From: Emmonsiellopsis sp. PD_33
Taxonomy: Eukaryota > Ascomycota > Eurotiomycetes > Onygenales > Ajellomycetaceae
Length of the DNA: 64,000 nucleotides
NCBI GenBank assembly: GCA_032988165.1
Contig: JANTQF010000064.1
Span: forward strand, 1-64,000
Direction: 5' to 3'
Of the stretch, positions 22,834-35,600 are shown in pieces. The notes below the pieces were generated by a model. That model did no database searches. It had not been told where the DNA came from and saw nothing but the letters and a program-made list of their open reading frames with translations. The translations under genes and the position numbers were made by a program. Each line of letters opens with the position of its first letter. The first letter of the stretch is position 1.

Positions 22834-23949
22834 TTAGCGCCGAGTCTTGGATGCAAGAGCTGCAAGCTTCTTCTTGCGCTCCAATTTCTCGTTCTTGGCC
22901 TTGATTTCCGCCTGGAGTTCTCTCTCATCCTCCAATTTGGCAGCTCGAAGGGCGCGTTGCTCCTCTTCTTCGACATCCAGCAAACCGGCTTCCATGTCGT
23001 CAGATTCGTCTGAGTAATAATCGTCCTGGTCGTAATCTCCAGCACCGTAATAGTCGCCTTCATCTTCTTCGTCCGTGGCCAAGTACTCATCCCGAACGGG
23101 GGCACGAGAGCGTCTATTCTGAGACCTCCCATGCGCTCCACCAGGCGCGGAACCATGCCTGCCAGGGAGACCAGCCGTACCTTTATATTCGGGGCCAGAT
23201 TGGGCGGGAGGAGGACGAGCAGTACCCTTGTATTCTGATTCTCCACGGCTCTTGAGCAGGGCTGCTCTTGCGCCATTCGGTTTCCCTGCCTGTCCATTGG
23301 CGGTAGATGATTTGCTCGCTACCATCCCATTCCTCCTCCCCTTCGCCTCTTCGGCCTCCTTCTGCTTCGCTTCCATAGCCCGTTTTTTCAGCTGAACCTT
23401 GCTTAACCTCTCCTTTGGCACGGATTGATGTTTAATCATACCAACTTGCATCGGAGCTTTTTCTTGAAGGGCCTTGGCGCGGAGCATCATTTCTGCGTAG
23501 GATCCCTTTGGCGGGGGTTTTGCGGGGGAAGCGGGGGTTGCAGGTGCATTTTTGGAAGCCGTTGGGACACCCTTCGTGTTTATCGCGGGAGTGCCTGGCT
23601 TTGCGGTAGGGCGTGCCTTGGTAATCGCGGATGGTGCCGGAGTTGATTTTTGCGAGGTTGGTCTCAAGGGAGACGAGGACCTCGAGACCTTATCCGGCCT
23701 CCCGCTAGGCCGACTATCGTCTTCTGCTCTCCTCTTTTGCCCCGCAGTGGCGCTCGGTTTGGGTCTCGTCGTTAAAGTTGCTGCTGAAATAGATTTGGAA
23801 GATACAGGGCCAGGCGCAGGAGGACGAACGGCAGGGGGACGGGTCGGAGTGGCATCACCAGTCTCGATTGACGAGAGTACGGAGTTGAGGAACTGCAGAA
23901 CCGGTCAGAACTTGTTTTGCGGGCAATATGTATGTTTACTCACACTCAT
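22834..23949 (-). CDS. SPT2: SPT2 family chromatin protein
   Basis: SPT2 proteins are HMG-like, bind DNA and histones H3-H4, and restrain spurious transcription in transcribed chromatin. Two exons: 23949-23944 (just ATG AGT) and 23892-22834, joined in phase 0 to 354 aa. The intron begins GTGAGT and ends CTGCAG. The product starts MSFLNSVLSSIETGD, is Pro/Ala/Lys-rich in the middle, and has an acidic Asp/Tyr stretch near 270-300. It ends in the family's basic helical C terminus, with AKLEDERELQAEIKAKNEKL followed by ERKKKLAALASKTRR. The acidic stretch followed by a Lys/Arg helix at the very end is the SPT2 signature. It is divergent from ribosomal P2, sharing a 676 bp promoter. The tiny first exon is inferred from splice signals and the conserved MSFLNS start. 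Confidence 0.88.
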
Positions 23950-24340
23950 AGTTAAAGATGATTTATGAAAACAGTAAGGGTAGTTTAGCTGATACAGAAA
24001 CGCTCATCGGTAACGATATAGAAGGGAGGGTTCATGACTTCAAGATTTTGAGCCAGAACATATCGAACCGGCTTCGTAGGACTAAAACGGTGCAGTCGGA
24101 GCCCAGAGACCGGTATTCACGGTCCAGAAGCAACCACAAGAGCCAAGAAGAGCGGTAGACAGCGGGCTGCGATGGGGAGTAAGAATAGAAGGGAGCAGAA
24201 AGACAAAGACGAGGGGGAATGCCAACTTTATATCGACTTCGACACGAGATAAAAATAACGTGAAGGCGCCTGGGGTCACATGATATGGAGTCACGAGACC
24301 GGTGTCACGTGCTGTTACGCCACGCTTCTCGCTTAGCGGG

Positions 24341-24350
24341 GGTTAGCGCC
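24341..24350 (+). promoter_or_regulatory. GGTTAGCGCC motif in the P2/SPT2 promoter
   Basis: This decamer recurs exactly at 36899-36908 upstream of the CPSase gene, and its inner nine bases occur inverted at 31393-31401 upstream of the SET/MYND gene. It is proposed as a cis element from recurrence only. Confidence 0.4.
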
Positions 24351-24542
24351 ACCAGCCGCGGCTTAGCTCCACGCACCGGCTGCTGACTAACGCACTTTCG
24401 CTTGCTGCAAAAAAGATTTCGAGCTTCGAACAGACATCCCACCAAACAACCATCCAACCCGACGAACTTGACGTCTCAGTCTCCGCCCAACTTGCGGTTA
24501 AATCGATTGATTCTCCTGTTCGATAACATCAAACACCCTCTC

Positions 24543-24614
24543 GTACGTGTTCTCTGTCCGGAATCGATGTGCGCGGTGCTCTGCGATCGTGGAAGCTAAC
24601 AATTTGCTGCTTAG
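24543..24614 (+). other. Probable 5' UTR intron of ribosomal protein P2
   Basis: Donor GTACGT, a GCTAAC branch site at 24595-24600 and acceptor TTAG lie 11 bases before the start codon. The spacing and signals match the coding introns of the window. Introns in leaders of ribosomal protein genes are common in filamentous fungi. Confidence 0.6.
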
Positions 24615-24625
24615 ACACATTCAAA

Positions 24626-25042
24626 ATGAAGCACCTCGCAGCTTACCTTCTCCTCGGCCTGGGTGGAAACGCCTCCCCCTCCGCTGCCGATGTCAAGTCC
24701 GTCCTCAGCGCCGTCGGTATCGATGCTGATGATGAGCGCCTCGAGAAGCTCATCGCTGAACTCAAGGGCAAGGACCTCGCTGAGGTTAGTTTCCCATGGC
24801 GCTGGATTTATTTACGGGCACATTTTTGGGGCTCTGTTGGAGCAATTTACTGACATGGAATTTTTCTCTAGCTGATCGCTGAGGGTACCACCAAGCTCGC
24901 CTCCGTCCCATCCGGCGGTGCTGGCGCTGCCCCTGCTGCTGGTGCTGCTGCCGGTGGCGAGGCCCCCGCTGCCGCTGAGGAGGAGAAGGAAGAGGAGAAG
25001 GAGGAGTCCGATGAGGACATGGGCTTCGGTCTCTTCGACTAA
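24626..25042 (+). CDS. 60S acidic ribosomal protein P2
   Basis: The product is a stalk protein of the large ribosomal subunit. It dimerises with P1 on P0 and recruits translational GTPases to the GTPase centre. Exons 24626-24784 and 24872-25042 (intron GTTAGT...TCTAG, phase 0) encode 109 aa, the usual length. The N-terminal helical dimerisation domain begins [15 protein letters not shown]. An Ala/Gly-rich hinge ([17 protein letters not shown]) follows, and the invariant stalk tail [12 protein letters not shown] ends the protein. Codon use is strongly biased to C-ending codons, as expected for high expression. It is divergent from SPT2 and 0.6 kb upstream of RPS15. Fungal P2 proteins are also known as cross-reactive allergens. 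Confidence 0.97.
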
Positions 25043-25655
25043 ATGTATTGCTAGCAAATGTTGGGCAATGGTCGACAACTGGGCGCTGCGATACCCTGGG
25101 TGCTTGCGGCAAGTCTCGAAACTGACGGATCATGGTATATGGAAGTTGGGATTTGTGGCATTGTCGATGTCTGATTAATTGATGACATGACTGAAGGATT
25201 TATGGATTTCTGAATTCCTATGTCTAGCATACGAGCCCCTGATGAATCAAAACAACCGGTTGACTAGCATTTGTGTTTCCCAGTACACTGCGTAGAGGTC
25301 CGTTGAAAAGTAGCTTGTAGACCGTGTATTAGTTTCCATATGCGATAGAAAATTATATCCCAGAGACCATGGCATGTAAATATCAAAGATTGCCGACAAC
25401 AAATTCTTCGATGTATGGGGTTGTTGCTATCAAAACGCGGATCGACGCTAGCCCGAAAAACACGCTATTCCCAAACAGGACGCAGGTTAGGGCTCGAGAC
25501 CTTAGCGCGGTCGCTTAGCCGAGCCTCACCTTTCCACGCTTTCAAACTCCTCGTCTGGCCCACCACGACTCCGACGAGACAATCCGCGCGACAACAACAT
25601 TCCATCGCTTTTCGAACGGCACTCGGAAAGCGTCTTGAGAGGGATATCTGCAACC
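25043..25655. promoter_or_regulatory. P2 3' flank and RPS15 promoter
   Basis: No gene is seen in this 613 bp stretch. Near 25501-25520 the promoter carries CTTAGCGCGG followed closely by CGCTTAGCC, about 150 bp before the RPS15 start, echoing the CGCTTAGC elements of the P2 promoter. Confidence 0.5.
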
Positions 25656-26626
<971 letters not shown>

Positions 26627-28120
26627 ATGGAAAAAAGCGTTTTGGCTTGTCGCGTGGTTGTTCGGGTCGGGTTTTCGTTTTCTTTTGCTTTTAAGGAGCA
26701 ATTTTGTCTTCATAGTGGTGGGTTATGGAGATGAAAGGTCATGACAAATTTCAATACTTTTTCCACAAAACGGAGGCGGCTACCCACTACCCCCTTTTTT
26801 TTTCTTTTTTTTTTACTAGCTAGATTACAACCTATGATGATAATGTGGAAATATCATTTCTAGCTGGGAGAAAAAGAACAAATCTCACGTCCTATAAAAA
26901 TAATCGCTCTTGGTTCCTGTGTTGTTTGACAGCCTTGAAAGCAAGGGTAGCTAGCTACGCGATTTATGAGAGTTGATCCGGCCAGGGAAACCCCCTTTAG
27001 TTACGAACCACAGCCTCCCCTCGTTGAAACCCATACCCAGGCATGAATGACCTCCTGCCAGTCACATCTCATATTTCTGAACCAGGGGAAATTTAACTAC
27101 CAGCTCATAGTTTTCATATCCTACCAACCTGCCAATAGCCCTATCTAATGAGACAACTATTGTTGGCCTTGGAGCTACATGCTAACGCAAACCGGAAGGC
27201 GTTGAGGGAGCCCTGGAGTGTCCCGCAGTTTGCCAAGGAGGATACATGTGGTGTACAGCACAGTTGATGAAGAGAAGGTGGCTGGAAGCTAAATATCATT
27301 CCATGCTTTGCAAGTGTTGTTGATCTAACAAATCGTGTTGAAATCTAAGTCGGTGCCGATGGCGACATCAAATGATGTGAAGAATACATCAGGGGTAGGG
27401 GACGAAACGGGTAGGTACTGAATAACACATACATGCGAACGTGCTCTGGGCTTTTTCCTGGCCCAGATGGGCGGCAGACATACATGGCGGAGGAAAGGGC
27501 ATTATGCAAGGGCAGGAAAAGGGGAAAGGAGAAAGGAATTTGCAGCGCAATTACTAGTAATTAGTGAACTGGCAGAAGCCCATCCATATCCATATGTATT
27601 ATTAGCAGGAAAATCTTTGCACTTTTGTTAGCTTGCAACACAATCTACTTGGACGCCGGAGGGGAGGGTTGGGGGGGGGGGGGGTCGGTAGCAATGAAGG
27701 GGAAAAATTACATACCGATCCTGCCCTCTAACTGCCCTCCTTTCCTCTCAGCCAGCATTCAATACAAAAATCGACGGACCGTGCTGAGATCCTCGAGGAA
27801 AGTTAACGCCTAGGCTGAAACCACGCCCTCACAGCTCCGATCGAATGAATCCTGAGGAAAACCGTTTGCTTCTGCAACGCGATGATGTGGATAATATCGC
27901 CCATGAACGTATTTCCCAAAGGGAGGAGCAAACGAGGGTCTGAAACATTCCCAGCATGCCGTAGGACAGAAAGAGGATTAAAAAAAAAAAAAAAAAAAAA
28001 AAGAGAGAGAGGGAGATGGAGAGATGGAGAAGCCCATGCCGCTGAGAAAAGGTCAAGAATCAGAAAAGCAACACGACGAGAACGACCAAGGATGTAGCGC
28101 CAGGAGAAAGCTGAGTCTGT
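26627..28120. other. 1.5 kb convergent interval
   Basis: This interval separates RPS15 from the minus-strand acidic protein. It contains long T runs near 26797-26815, a G run at 27669-27682 and a 22-base A run near 27980-28001. No coding region is supportable. Confidence 0.55.
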
Positions 28121-28786
28121 CTATAAATTGCAGCGCTGTGAATCCCGCTCCCACACTCCCTCCCCATCAGCTGCAATACACGAGACGTTGTCATCGTCAC
28201 TATCATCATCATCGTCGTGGTCATAGCCATCGACAGCGACAGTGCTAACGTTATCATCATTGTCGATTCGCAGAAAGTCGTTCAGAGTAGCGGGAGCCGG
28301 GGCACCAGGCACGGTGAAATCAGCATCCTCACCCGCCACGTACTTCGCCCAGGCACGTTTCATCTTTTCCTCGCGAACTTTCTTGGCACGTTGCCTACGT
28401 TCGCGCAGCAGAGATTGGCCAATCCAGACACCAGACTCGGGGTTAACATCTTCCGCGAACGGGTCGAGGTCGTCATCTTCGTCCTTGTCGTCGTTAGAGT
28501 CCTCTTCTTCCGTCTTCAGGGGCAAGTCGCGTAGTTTCTTGCTAAGTTCGACAAGTGGGGAGAGCTTCCGCTGGATATCGGAGACGGTCGCCCACATACG
28601 CGGATCGGGCATGGCGTGGCTGACGTCTGCCATCGCGCAGTGGTTGAGCTTGAGCTCTGGATGGGCGGTCAAGATGAGGACCAGGAGGATGGAAGGGCTT
28701 GGCTCTTGTTGGTCTCTGTATGGAGCAGATACAGAAGAGGAGTGCGGCTCCCAGTCCGATAGCTGTTGTCCAGACGCGAGAGACAT
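28121..28786 (-). CDS. Small acidic protein of unknown function
   Basis: A single exon encodes 221 aa. I do not recognise the family. Residues 1-55 include a Leu-rich stretch (SILLVLILTAHPELKL). Residues 65-95 form a predicted amphipathic region (MWATVSDIQRKLSPLVELSK). Next comes an acidic EEEDSNDDKDEDDD tract, a conserved-looking FAEDVNPESGVWIGQSLL segment, a Lys/Arg-rich helix (RERRQRAKKVREEKMKRAWA) and a second Asp repeat near 190-200. The alternating acidic/basic pattern suggests a nuclear or chromatin-associated protein, but that is weak inference. The first 52 residues might be replaced by a start at an internal Met (near residue 52 or 59). Confidence 0.65.
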   Translation of the reverse strand: MSLASGQQLSDWEPHSSSVSAPYRDQQEPSPSILLVLILTAHPELKLNHCAMADVSHAMPDPRMWATVSDIQRKLSPLVELSKKLRDLPLKTEEEDSNDDKDEDDDLDPFAEDVNPESGVWIGQSLLRERRQRAKKVREEKMKRAWAKYVAGEDADFTVPGAPAPATLNDFLRIDNDDNVSTVAVDGYDHDDDDDSDDDNVSCIAADGEGVWERDSQRCNL

Positions 28787-29516
28787 CGTTGGTCGTTTCG
28801 ATAAGCTTTCGAGTGCGAGTCGTGTAAATCGAAGCGAGTAGGAGCTGAGTACTAGGCGGATGAAAGGAGTCAGTGAAAGGTTTGTGAGGCGAAGCTAATA
28901 AAACAGTAAACAAGGCTTTTTCAGTTGCTAGAAGGCGAGGGACAACGCGTCACTTCGCAGAGACGAAAGATGAGGATGAAGGGGAAGACTCACTCGATAT
29001 CTGCGTATAGGAAGTCTTGGAACTGACCAAGGCAAGAGCGCAGAGAGAGGAAGCCGCCACCACGCTGTCTGTGTGGATGGAGCAGAGAGAAAATGCCAAT
29101 GAGTGGATGAATATTTTCATCTGTGTGTGTTGTTGTGAGCGGTTTCATAACAATAAGCATGCCCACACTGGATTGGGCGTGCCATTCAATAAAGCAACTT
29201 CACAGGGGATGCGGTTAGCATCCCCCAGAGTGCTTGGAGAAGAGACTCAAACATATACCGACAAGAAGAGTTGGTGCTATATATATGGTAGGAGAGAAGA
29301 GGGTTTCAAGAGAGAAGTGAGAAGAAGTGAGATTAAAAGCCAATCATACAGGAAATTGCCAAGATTCTAGGGGAGGGTATTCCCTTTCAACCCAATCGAA
29401 AATAAAGGGGGTGTTGCCGGCATTATGAAAGAAAGTAACAACTGTTGCAAGGAAAGAAAACAAACAAAAGCAGACAAGCAAGCTCCAAAATCAGCCAGGT
29501 CTATTAATATACCAAA
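28787..29516. other. Interval with promoter of the acidic protein and 3' end of the SET/MYND gene
   Basis: No supportable gene lies in this 730 bp stretch. A 117-codon plus-strand frame near 29017-29370 is Lys/Arg/Glu-rich with no recognisable domain and is taken as chance. Confidence 0.5.
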
Positions 29517-31282
29517 TCACAAATAGTCCTCCACAGAATACTCATCGTCATAGAGTGAAAACTTCCTCGGTTCGCTATCCGCAATCTTCGCCATCTTCTT
29601 CCATTCCTCGTCAATCTCCTTCTTCATATTCTCAGGAATCATCCCATGTTTCGCGAATTCAATCTTAACATCATTAAAATTCCTTGAAAACATCGCAGTG
29701 AGGCTCAGGAAGGCAGGGCCCGCTGTCTCGATTAGCTCACGAAGGAGGGAATAGTAAATCAGCGCATAATGCAGGTCGTATTTCTCAAGCTTCTGGTGCG
29801 ACTTGTCGACCGTGGCATCGCCCTCAGGGGCCTCAACGCTCTGGGAAAACAGCAGTGCAAGTTTGGCGAGTGCATAGGTGTTCCGCCTTCGGATAGGGTG
29901 GAGTTTGTTGGGATATACGACAGGGTCAATTTGGAGATATCGAAGCGTAGCAAAAATAAAGGCAGACTTGTACTGCTTAGAGTCCAAATAGCCCACGATT
30001 GAATCATCCACGAGACGTGGATAGGGTTGGCGAGTGATAGGCCACTTTCCGGTCTTCTGAAGACAAGCGATCGCTGATTCTGTCCTTCTTATGGATGAAG
30101 CCGGGGTCTCCTGGGGCTGGCTTGAATGGGCAAGCAGCATGTCCACCTGTCGATAAGCCAGTTCGATATCGTCATCTTTATCGGTTCCTCTGAGAAATTT
30201 GTCTTCTCGTGCCTTATCTCCTTTCAGACACTTGGGGCACTTGCACGTGAAAAAATAACGGGTGTCAAGCTCCTCCTGGCGCCTTTCGTATGGGTAAGTG
30301 TTGTCGATGTACGAGATGTATATCTGCTCGCCGTGTTTGACATCTCGCAACGTTTTTAGGTACATCAAGGAGCCATCGAATCCAATGTAAGCATTTGGAT
30401 CACAGCTGTGATTAATGTAGGAGGCGAATGGGATAATACACAAGCCGATTGGTTCAGAGTATCGGTTTGTAAGGGTGAATGCGTTGGTTTCCAGCTGTTT
30501 ATGAAATTAGTCCTCGCTGGGCCGTGCTCCGCACTTCTATTATGAGAGGAAACAGCCTACCTTGGCAAATTGCAAAGTGAACTCATCTCTTGACCGAGGC
30601 GACTCCAGGATAGCTTTCAGGCCTTCGCCACTAATACACACTCTATCAATCTGTCCGTCATCTCTCTCGTTCATCTCCTTGAGGTGGTGGCTGAGAGTTC
30701 CCATTGCCTCGACATGTTGCTGATGCATGGACTTGTAGGTAAAGTTGTCCGGTTCTAACATCATCCGTGCCACCGCCCTTGAGTTGGTAGGGAGAATATT
30801 CGGATGCAACTTCTTGTATATCTTGCACTCTTTCTTGTGAGATGATGCCCAGCTTTCAGCTTGGCAGCGCTGGATGCGGGTTAGCATTTCAAGGAACATA
30901 GAGACAAATCCAGTGTAGAAATCCATAGCCCTCCTCCCTAAAAGAAAGATGTAGAAAAACGTATGGAATCAAAATACAACCACCAAATCCAAAGAAAATA
31001 GAGGCTTACCATCCCACAATACTTCACAACACGACATCCCGAACACACACTCAAGTTGACAGGATTGACATCCTCATCCACAGATGAAAAGCAATTCGAA
31101 CAGGTATCCGCCAGCCGTTCCCGATTCAGCACCGAGGCAAAGCAGGCGGTGATTTCAAAAACATTCTCGCCTGCCTTTATCGCTTCGGTGGCGAATAACC
31201 CGAGCCCCTTATCCGGAGTCAGAGTTGATTCTGCCCGAGGGTCGGTGCAAACGACCCTGTCTTGGTATTTGAGGTTCACCAT
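29517..31282 (-). CDS. SET and MYND domain (SMYD-like) protein lysine methyltransferase
   Basis: The protein is expected to transfer methyl groups from SAM to lysines of histone or non-histone substrates. Exons 31282-31010, 30869-30561 and 30494-29517 (GT-AG, all phase 0) give 519 aa. The SET N-terminal part GLGLFATEAIKAGENVF (residues 27-43) is interrupted, as in SMYD proteins, by a MYND zinc finger (about 61-110): CSNCF, CSGC, YC, CQAESW, H and C. The SET core follows near 210-290 with the catalytic NHSCDPN motif and GEQIYISY, then the post-SET Cys cluster (CKCPKC). The MYND finger is split by the first intron between YCGM and RCQ. The C-terminal 200 residues are helical, TPR-like in pattern. 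A GGCGCTAACGCC palindrome-like element lies 110 bp upstream. The substrate is unknown. Confidence 0.92.
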
Positions 31283-32625
31283 TTTGTGCGGGCAGGTGGC
31301 AGCTCAACGGCGGGGGAGAGTTGTGGTGTAGATAGGGTTTCGACTTGCAAGGTTGAGGTTCCCAGAGTCTGAGGAGGCTGAAAAGTTGGTTTGGCGCTAA
31401 CGCCAACCTTATTTTGACCTGTTTGTCATTTTTGCTTCCAAGTTCCTGGCTGAGAACCCTTTGTTTATACCGACTTTTGATGCTGGGCTTGGTGGGATGG
31501 GTTTTGCGGGAGGAAATGAGGTAAATGTTACAAGTAGATGGCGTATGGTGAAGTAAAGTAATGTATAAATATGTAATAATGAGTTTTTACATAAAAGATC
31601 ATTCTCGCCATAGCATAGATATATATCTACCCGACACGCCCCATATTGAATCCATCCTTTTGCCAATATTCCCCTGGTTTGAACCTGGCCAGGGAGTTCT
31701 TTAGCAAGCCAAGGGGATTCAATCAACAGCATTAACAGTGTCATGAAGATGATCTAGACCAAGAGCTCCTCAAGCACTGCATTAATGCTGCGTATGCAAT
31801 GGAACAAAGTACAGGAAGGCCAACACCACCACCCCAAAAAGCTACTGAATTTCACTCCACCGAATCTTGTCCCCTCATTCCCTCTTGTAGTTAGAAGCTG
31901 AACTGAAAGCCAAATGAAACCATAACCACTCCAAGGAAGACTTAGATGTTATCTTCCTATCTCCTTTTCCCCTCCATGTAGTCCATACGTTGGGGGAGTA
32001 GTGTCAATGAGCGTGGTAGGGCAGGGTAATTACTTAGTCCGTTTGAGCCTGCATATTACTATCCATTTCGCGTATATAGCCGCCGCCTTTGGACATGTTA
32101 CATTACAGTATGTATTCATTCAAACATTAAATGGTATTCGCACCCGAAACTTTTTATCCACGCAAGAGACAAAAAATATAAACTAACTACAGAGTCACAA
32201 GAATCGAATATAACCATACTCCCGAACAGTGGGCCCCATCAACCGTTCGTCAAGCCGGGGATGCGGAAATGGATGGTCCGGTAGTTTTGTTTTTGAAGAT
32301 CTGGATTGAAATTGCAAGGAAACAACAGTGGCACAGTATTTAATAAAACAAACAGAGACAAGAAACCAAAGGCAAAATTTGACAGCTAAGAACCGGACAA
32401 GGAAAAAGGAAAATAAAAGAAGACCTACCGTAAATCCAGTGATCAAAAAATGAACCACGCAACAGATTTGATAATGTGGGTTGATGTGAGGGAGGTGAAG
32501 AGGTTAAATATGAAAGGTGGTTGGGGGTAGAGAGGAGAGGAGGGTAGATTTGAATTGTTTAGGAAGAGTAGGGTGTTGGTGGGTTAGGTAGGTTCGGAAT
32601 TGCCCCCGAAATGTCGATATATCGT
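31283..32625. other. 1.3 kb interval between SET/MYND gene start and CPSase gene end
   Basis: The first 150 bp hold the SET/MYND promoter, including the inverted GTTAGCGCC motif at 31393-31401. The remainder is AT-rich with no supportable coding region; the last few hundred bases are probably CPSase 3' UTR. Confidence 0.55.
31393..31401 (-). promoter_or_regulatory. GTTAGCGCC motif upstream of the SET/MYND gene
   Basis: Read on the gene's own strand this is GTTAGCGCC, about 110 bp before the start codon. The same nine bases occur in the P2/SPT2 and CPSase promoters. Confidence 0.4.
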
Positions 32626-35600
32626 TTACAGCAGATTTTTGCCGCCAACGAACTCAGACCAGCTCCGGACTTCGGACGGAATGCCTTCCTTCAGAGGCAG
32701 CTTCTCGTTCATACATTGGGCGAAGAGGAGGGCAGTCTATGTCACGAAATAGTTAGCTGCAGGTTCAAAGGATGGAAAAGTCGATCAAAATGGGGTTTTA
32801 AGAAACATACCTTTGGCTCCATGAAGAGCGGGACACCGAAATCAACAGCATTTCGGCGCATAACATAGTCTTCATCAAGCTGAGTCCGTCCACGTTCCTT
32901 GGCAATGTTGAAAACGCCCCGGATATCGTACTTCTCAAACACCTCTCTCAAAGCGCGTTTGTCCTCCTTGGGAAACTCGATGACCTGAACCTTAACGTCG
33001 CCCTTGCTGGCGGACTCAATGCGAGCCTTGACGGCAGGGCTGGCAGCGAAAAGCTTATAACCGAGTGGGTTGAGGTAGTCGACGATCTTGGGGAGTTCGG
33101 TCATCTCGAGGTCCCCACCGAGGAGCAGACCCTCACCAGGCTGGGGCATGCGGAAGTTCATGGTGGATTGCAGGGAGGCCCAGTAGGCCTCAACGAGGTC
33201 CTTGCCGAAGCAAGCCATTTCTCCAGTACTGCTCATCTCAACGCCAAGGTATGGGTCGGCGCCGGCAAGACGGGTCCAGCTGAATTGAGGAACCTTGGTA
33301 GCGACGTAGTCGCGCTTAACGGACATGAGATCAGTGGGCTCAGGTACATCTCTGCCGATGAGTGCTTTGGTGGCGACGTCGATGAAGTTGGTGCCAAGAA
33401 CTTTGCTGACGAAGGGGAACGAGCGAGACGCACGGAGATTGCACTCGATGACCTTCAGTTGGGGCTCACCGCCTTCAGGATCATCAGCCTTGATGATTTG
33501 CATGTTGAAGGGGCCGCTGATGTTCCAGGCCTTGGCGACCTTCTCGGCAATTTCCTTGACACGGGCCATGATTGGCTCTTCGAGGTTGGCGGGGGGGAGG
33601 ACGAGGGTGGCGTCACCAGAGTGGACACCAGCAGCTTCGACGTGCTCACTGACGGCGTGGACGATGAGTTGACCAGCAGACGCAACGCCATCAACATCGA
33701 TTTCCTGGGCACCCTCAATGAACTTGGTGATAACGACGGGGTGGTCTGGAGAGACAGCGCTGGCGGAGACGAGCTTATCTTTCAGCTCATCCTGACTGCG
33801 GATGACACTCATGGCGGCTCCGGACAGGACATAACTGGGACGGACGAGAACGGGATAACCGACGGAATCAGCAAAAGCTTCGGCCTCAGCGACGGAGCTC
33901 AGTTCCTTCCATGCTGGCTGGTCAACTCCGATGCTGTCAAGAATTTGAGAGAACTTGTGACGATCTTCGGCCTTGTCGATATCCTTAGGGTCGGTACCAA
34001 GGACGTGGGCTCCACCAGTCTCCTGGAGCCTAAGGGCGATGTTCTGGGGCAGTTGGCCGCCAACAGAGACCACAACTCCGCTGGCGCTCTCCAGCTCATA
34101 GATATCCATCACGCGCTCGTAGCTGAGCTCTTCGAAGTAGAGCTTGTCGGCAGTGTCAAAATCGGTCGAGTACGTTTCGGGGTTAAACGGGGGGGGTGTT
34201 AGCATTACACTTGTTAAGATTGACACGATGGCGATGTGGTTTTTTGATGGGGGTGAGTGAAGTCCATAATAGACATTTTTGGTGATAGGGGAAATTAAGG
34301 TTTAAGGTTAAGGTTTCAGGGGGCCTAGACCCAAAGGGGAAGGAGCGGCGCCGATCGGTACTTACATTGACCATCACAGTCTTCTTGCCCATTTTCCTCA
34401 AGGAAAGCGTGGCATTAACGGCACACCAGTCGAACTCGACCGAGCTTCCGATACGGTAGACACCGCTTCCCAAGATCAGGGTTCCGTGGTCATCGAATGT
34501 CACATCGTGAGAGCTGGCGTTGTACGTGGTGTAGAGGTAGTTGGTGTCGGCAGGGAACTCCGCGGCGAGGGTGTCAATCTTCTTGACCCAGGGTCTGATG
34601 CCGAAGCTCTTTCTCCTGGCGCGAACATCATCCTCAGTCGACCCAACACAGAGGGCAATCTGTTTGTCAGAGAAGCCCATCTTCTTTGCCTTGAGCATCA
34701 TTTCCTTCTGGATTCCGAACAGGCTGCCGATCTGCTTGAGGGTGTTCTGGAGATCGACGATGTTCTGCAGCTTGTACAAGAACCATTTGTCAATCTTGGT
34801 CAGCTCATGGACCTTGTCGACGGAGTAGTTCTCGTGAAGCATGGCCTGGCCAACGGCGAGCCAGCGGCGATCAGTAGGGCTCTTCAAGACCTCGTCGAGG
34901 TTCTCAAACTTATCGCCCTGGAACCCGACGAACTTGGGATCAACTTGACGGATAGCCTTCTGGAAGGATTCCTCAAAGGTACGACCAATGGCCATGACCT
35001 CTCCAACAGACTTCATAGCGCTTCCAATATCGCGTTTCACATGCTGGAACTTGCTCAGATCCCATCGGGGAATCTTGGTGACGATGTAGTCCAAGCTAGG
35101 CTCGAAGTTAGCGGTGGTGGTTTTGGTGACAGCATTGGGTAGCTCGGGAAGGGTGTGACCAAGACCAATCTTGGCTGCGGTATAAGCGAGGGGATATCCA
35201 GTGGCCTTGGAGGCTAGAGCAGAAGAGCGAGAAAGACGAGCGTTAACTTCGATGACTCTGTAGTCAAGCCCGTCAGGCTGAAGGGCGTATTGGACATTGC
35301 ACTCTCCAACAACACCGAGATGGCGAACAATCTTAATGGCAGCCGTTCGGAGCATGTGGTACTCCTCATCGGAAAGAGTTTGGCTGGGCGCAACAACGAT
35401 ACTGTCTCCAGTATGAATTCCAAGCGGGTCAAAGTTCTCCATGTTGCAGACTGTGATACAATTGTTCGCAGCATCACGAACAACTTCATATTCGACCTCC
35501 TTCCACCCCTTGAGAGACTTCTCGACTAGAATTTGAGGTGCCAAAGTCAATGATCTGGAAGACAAGTTCTTCAGTTCCTCGGGGTTATTCGCGAAACCAG

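Larger units (their letters stand above)
23950..24625. promoter_or_regulatory. Shared divergent promoter of SPT2 and ribosomal protein P2
   Basis: This 676 bp region holds both start regions. It contains CGCTTAGCG (24330-24338), GGTTAGCGCC (24341-24350) and a GGCTTAGCTCC relative just downstream, all clustered about 260-300 bp before the P2 start. CACGTG lies near 24306. A probable 5' UTR intron of P2 lies within it. Confidence 0.6.

Noticed and set aside
24082..24294. Small frames in the SPT2/P2 promoter
   Set aside because: They overlap a divergent promoter and lack any protein-like pattern.
31409..31744. 111-codon minus-strand frame
   Set aside because: Composition resembles non-coding DNA; no motif, and it lies in the SET/MYND promoter region.
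33168..34202. 344-codon plus-strand frame opposite the CPSase gene
   Set aside because: This is an antisense shadow of a certain gene; it arises from codon bias in the other strand.
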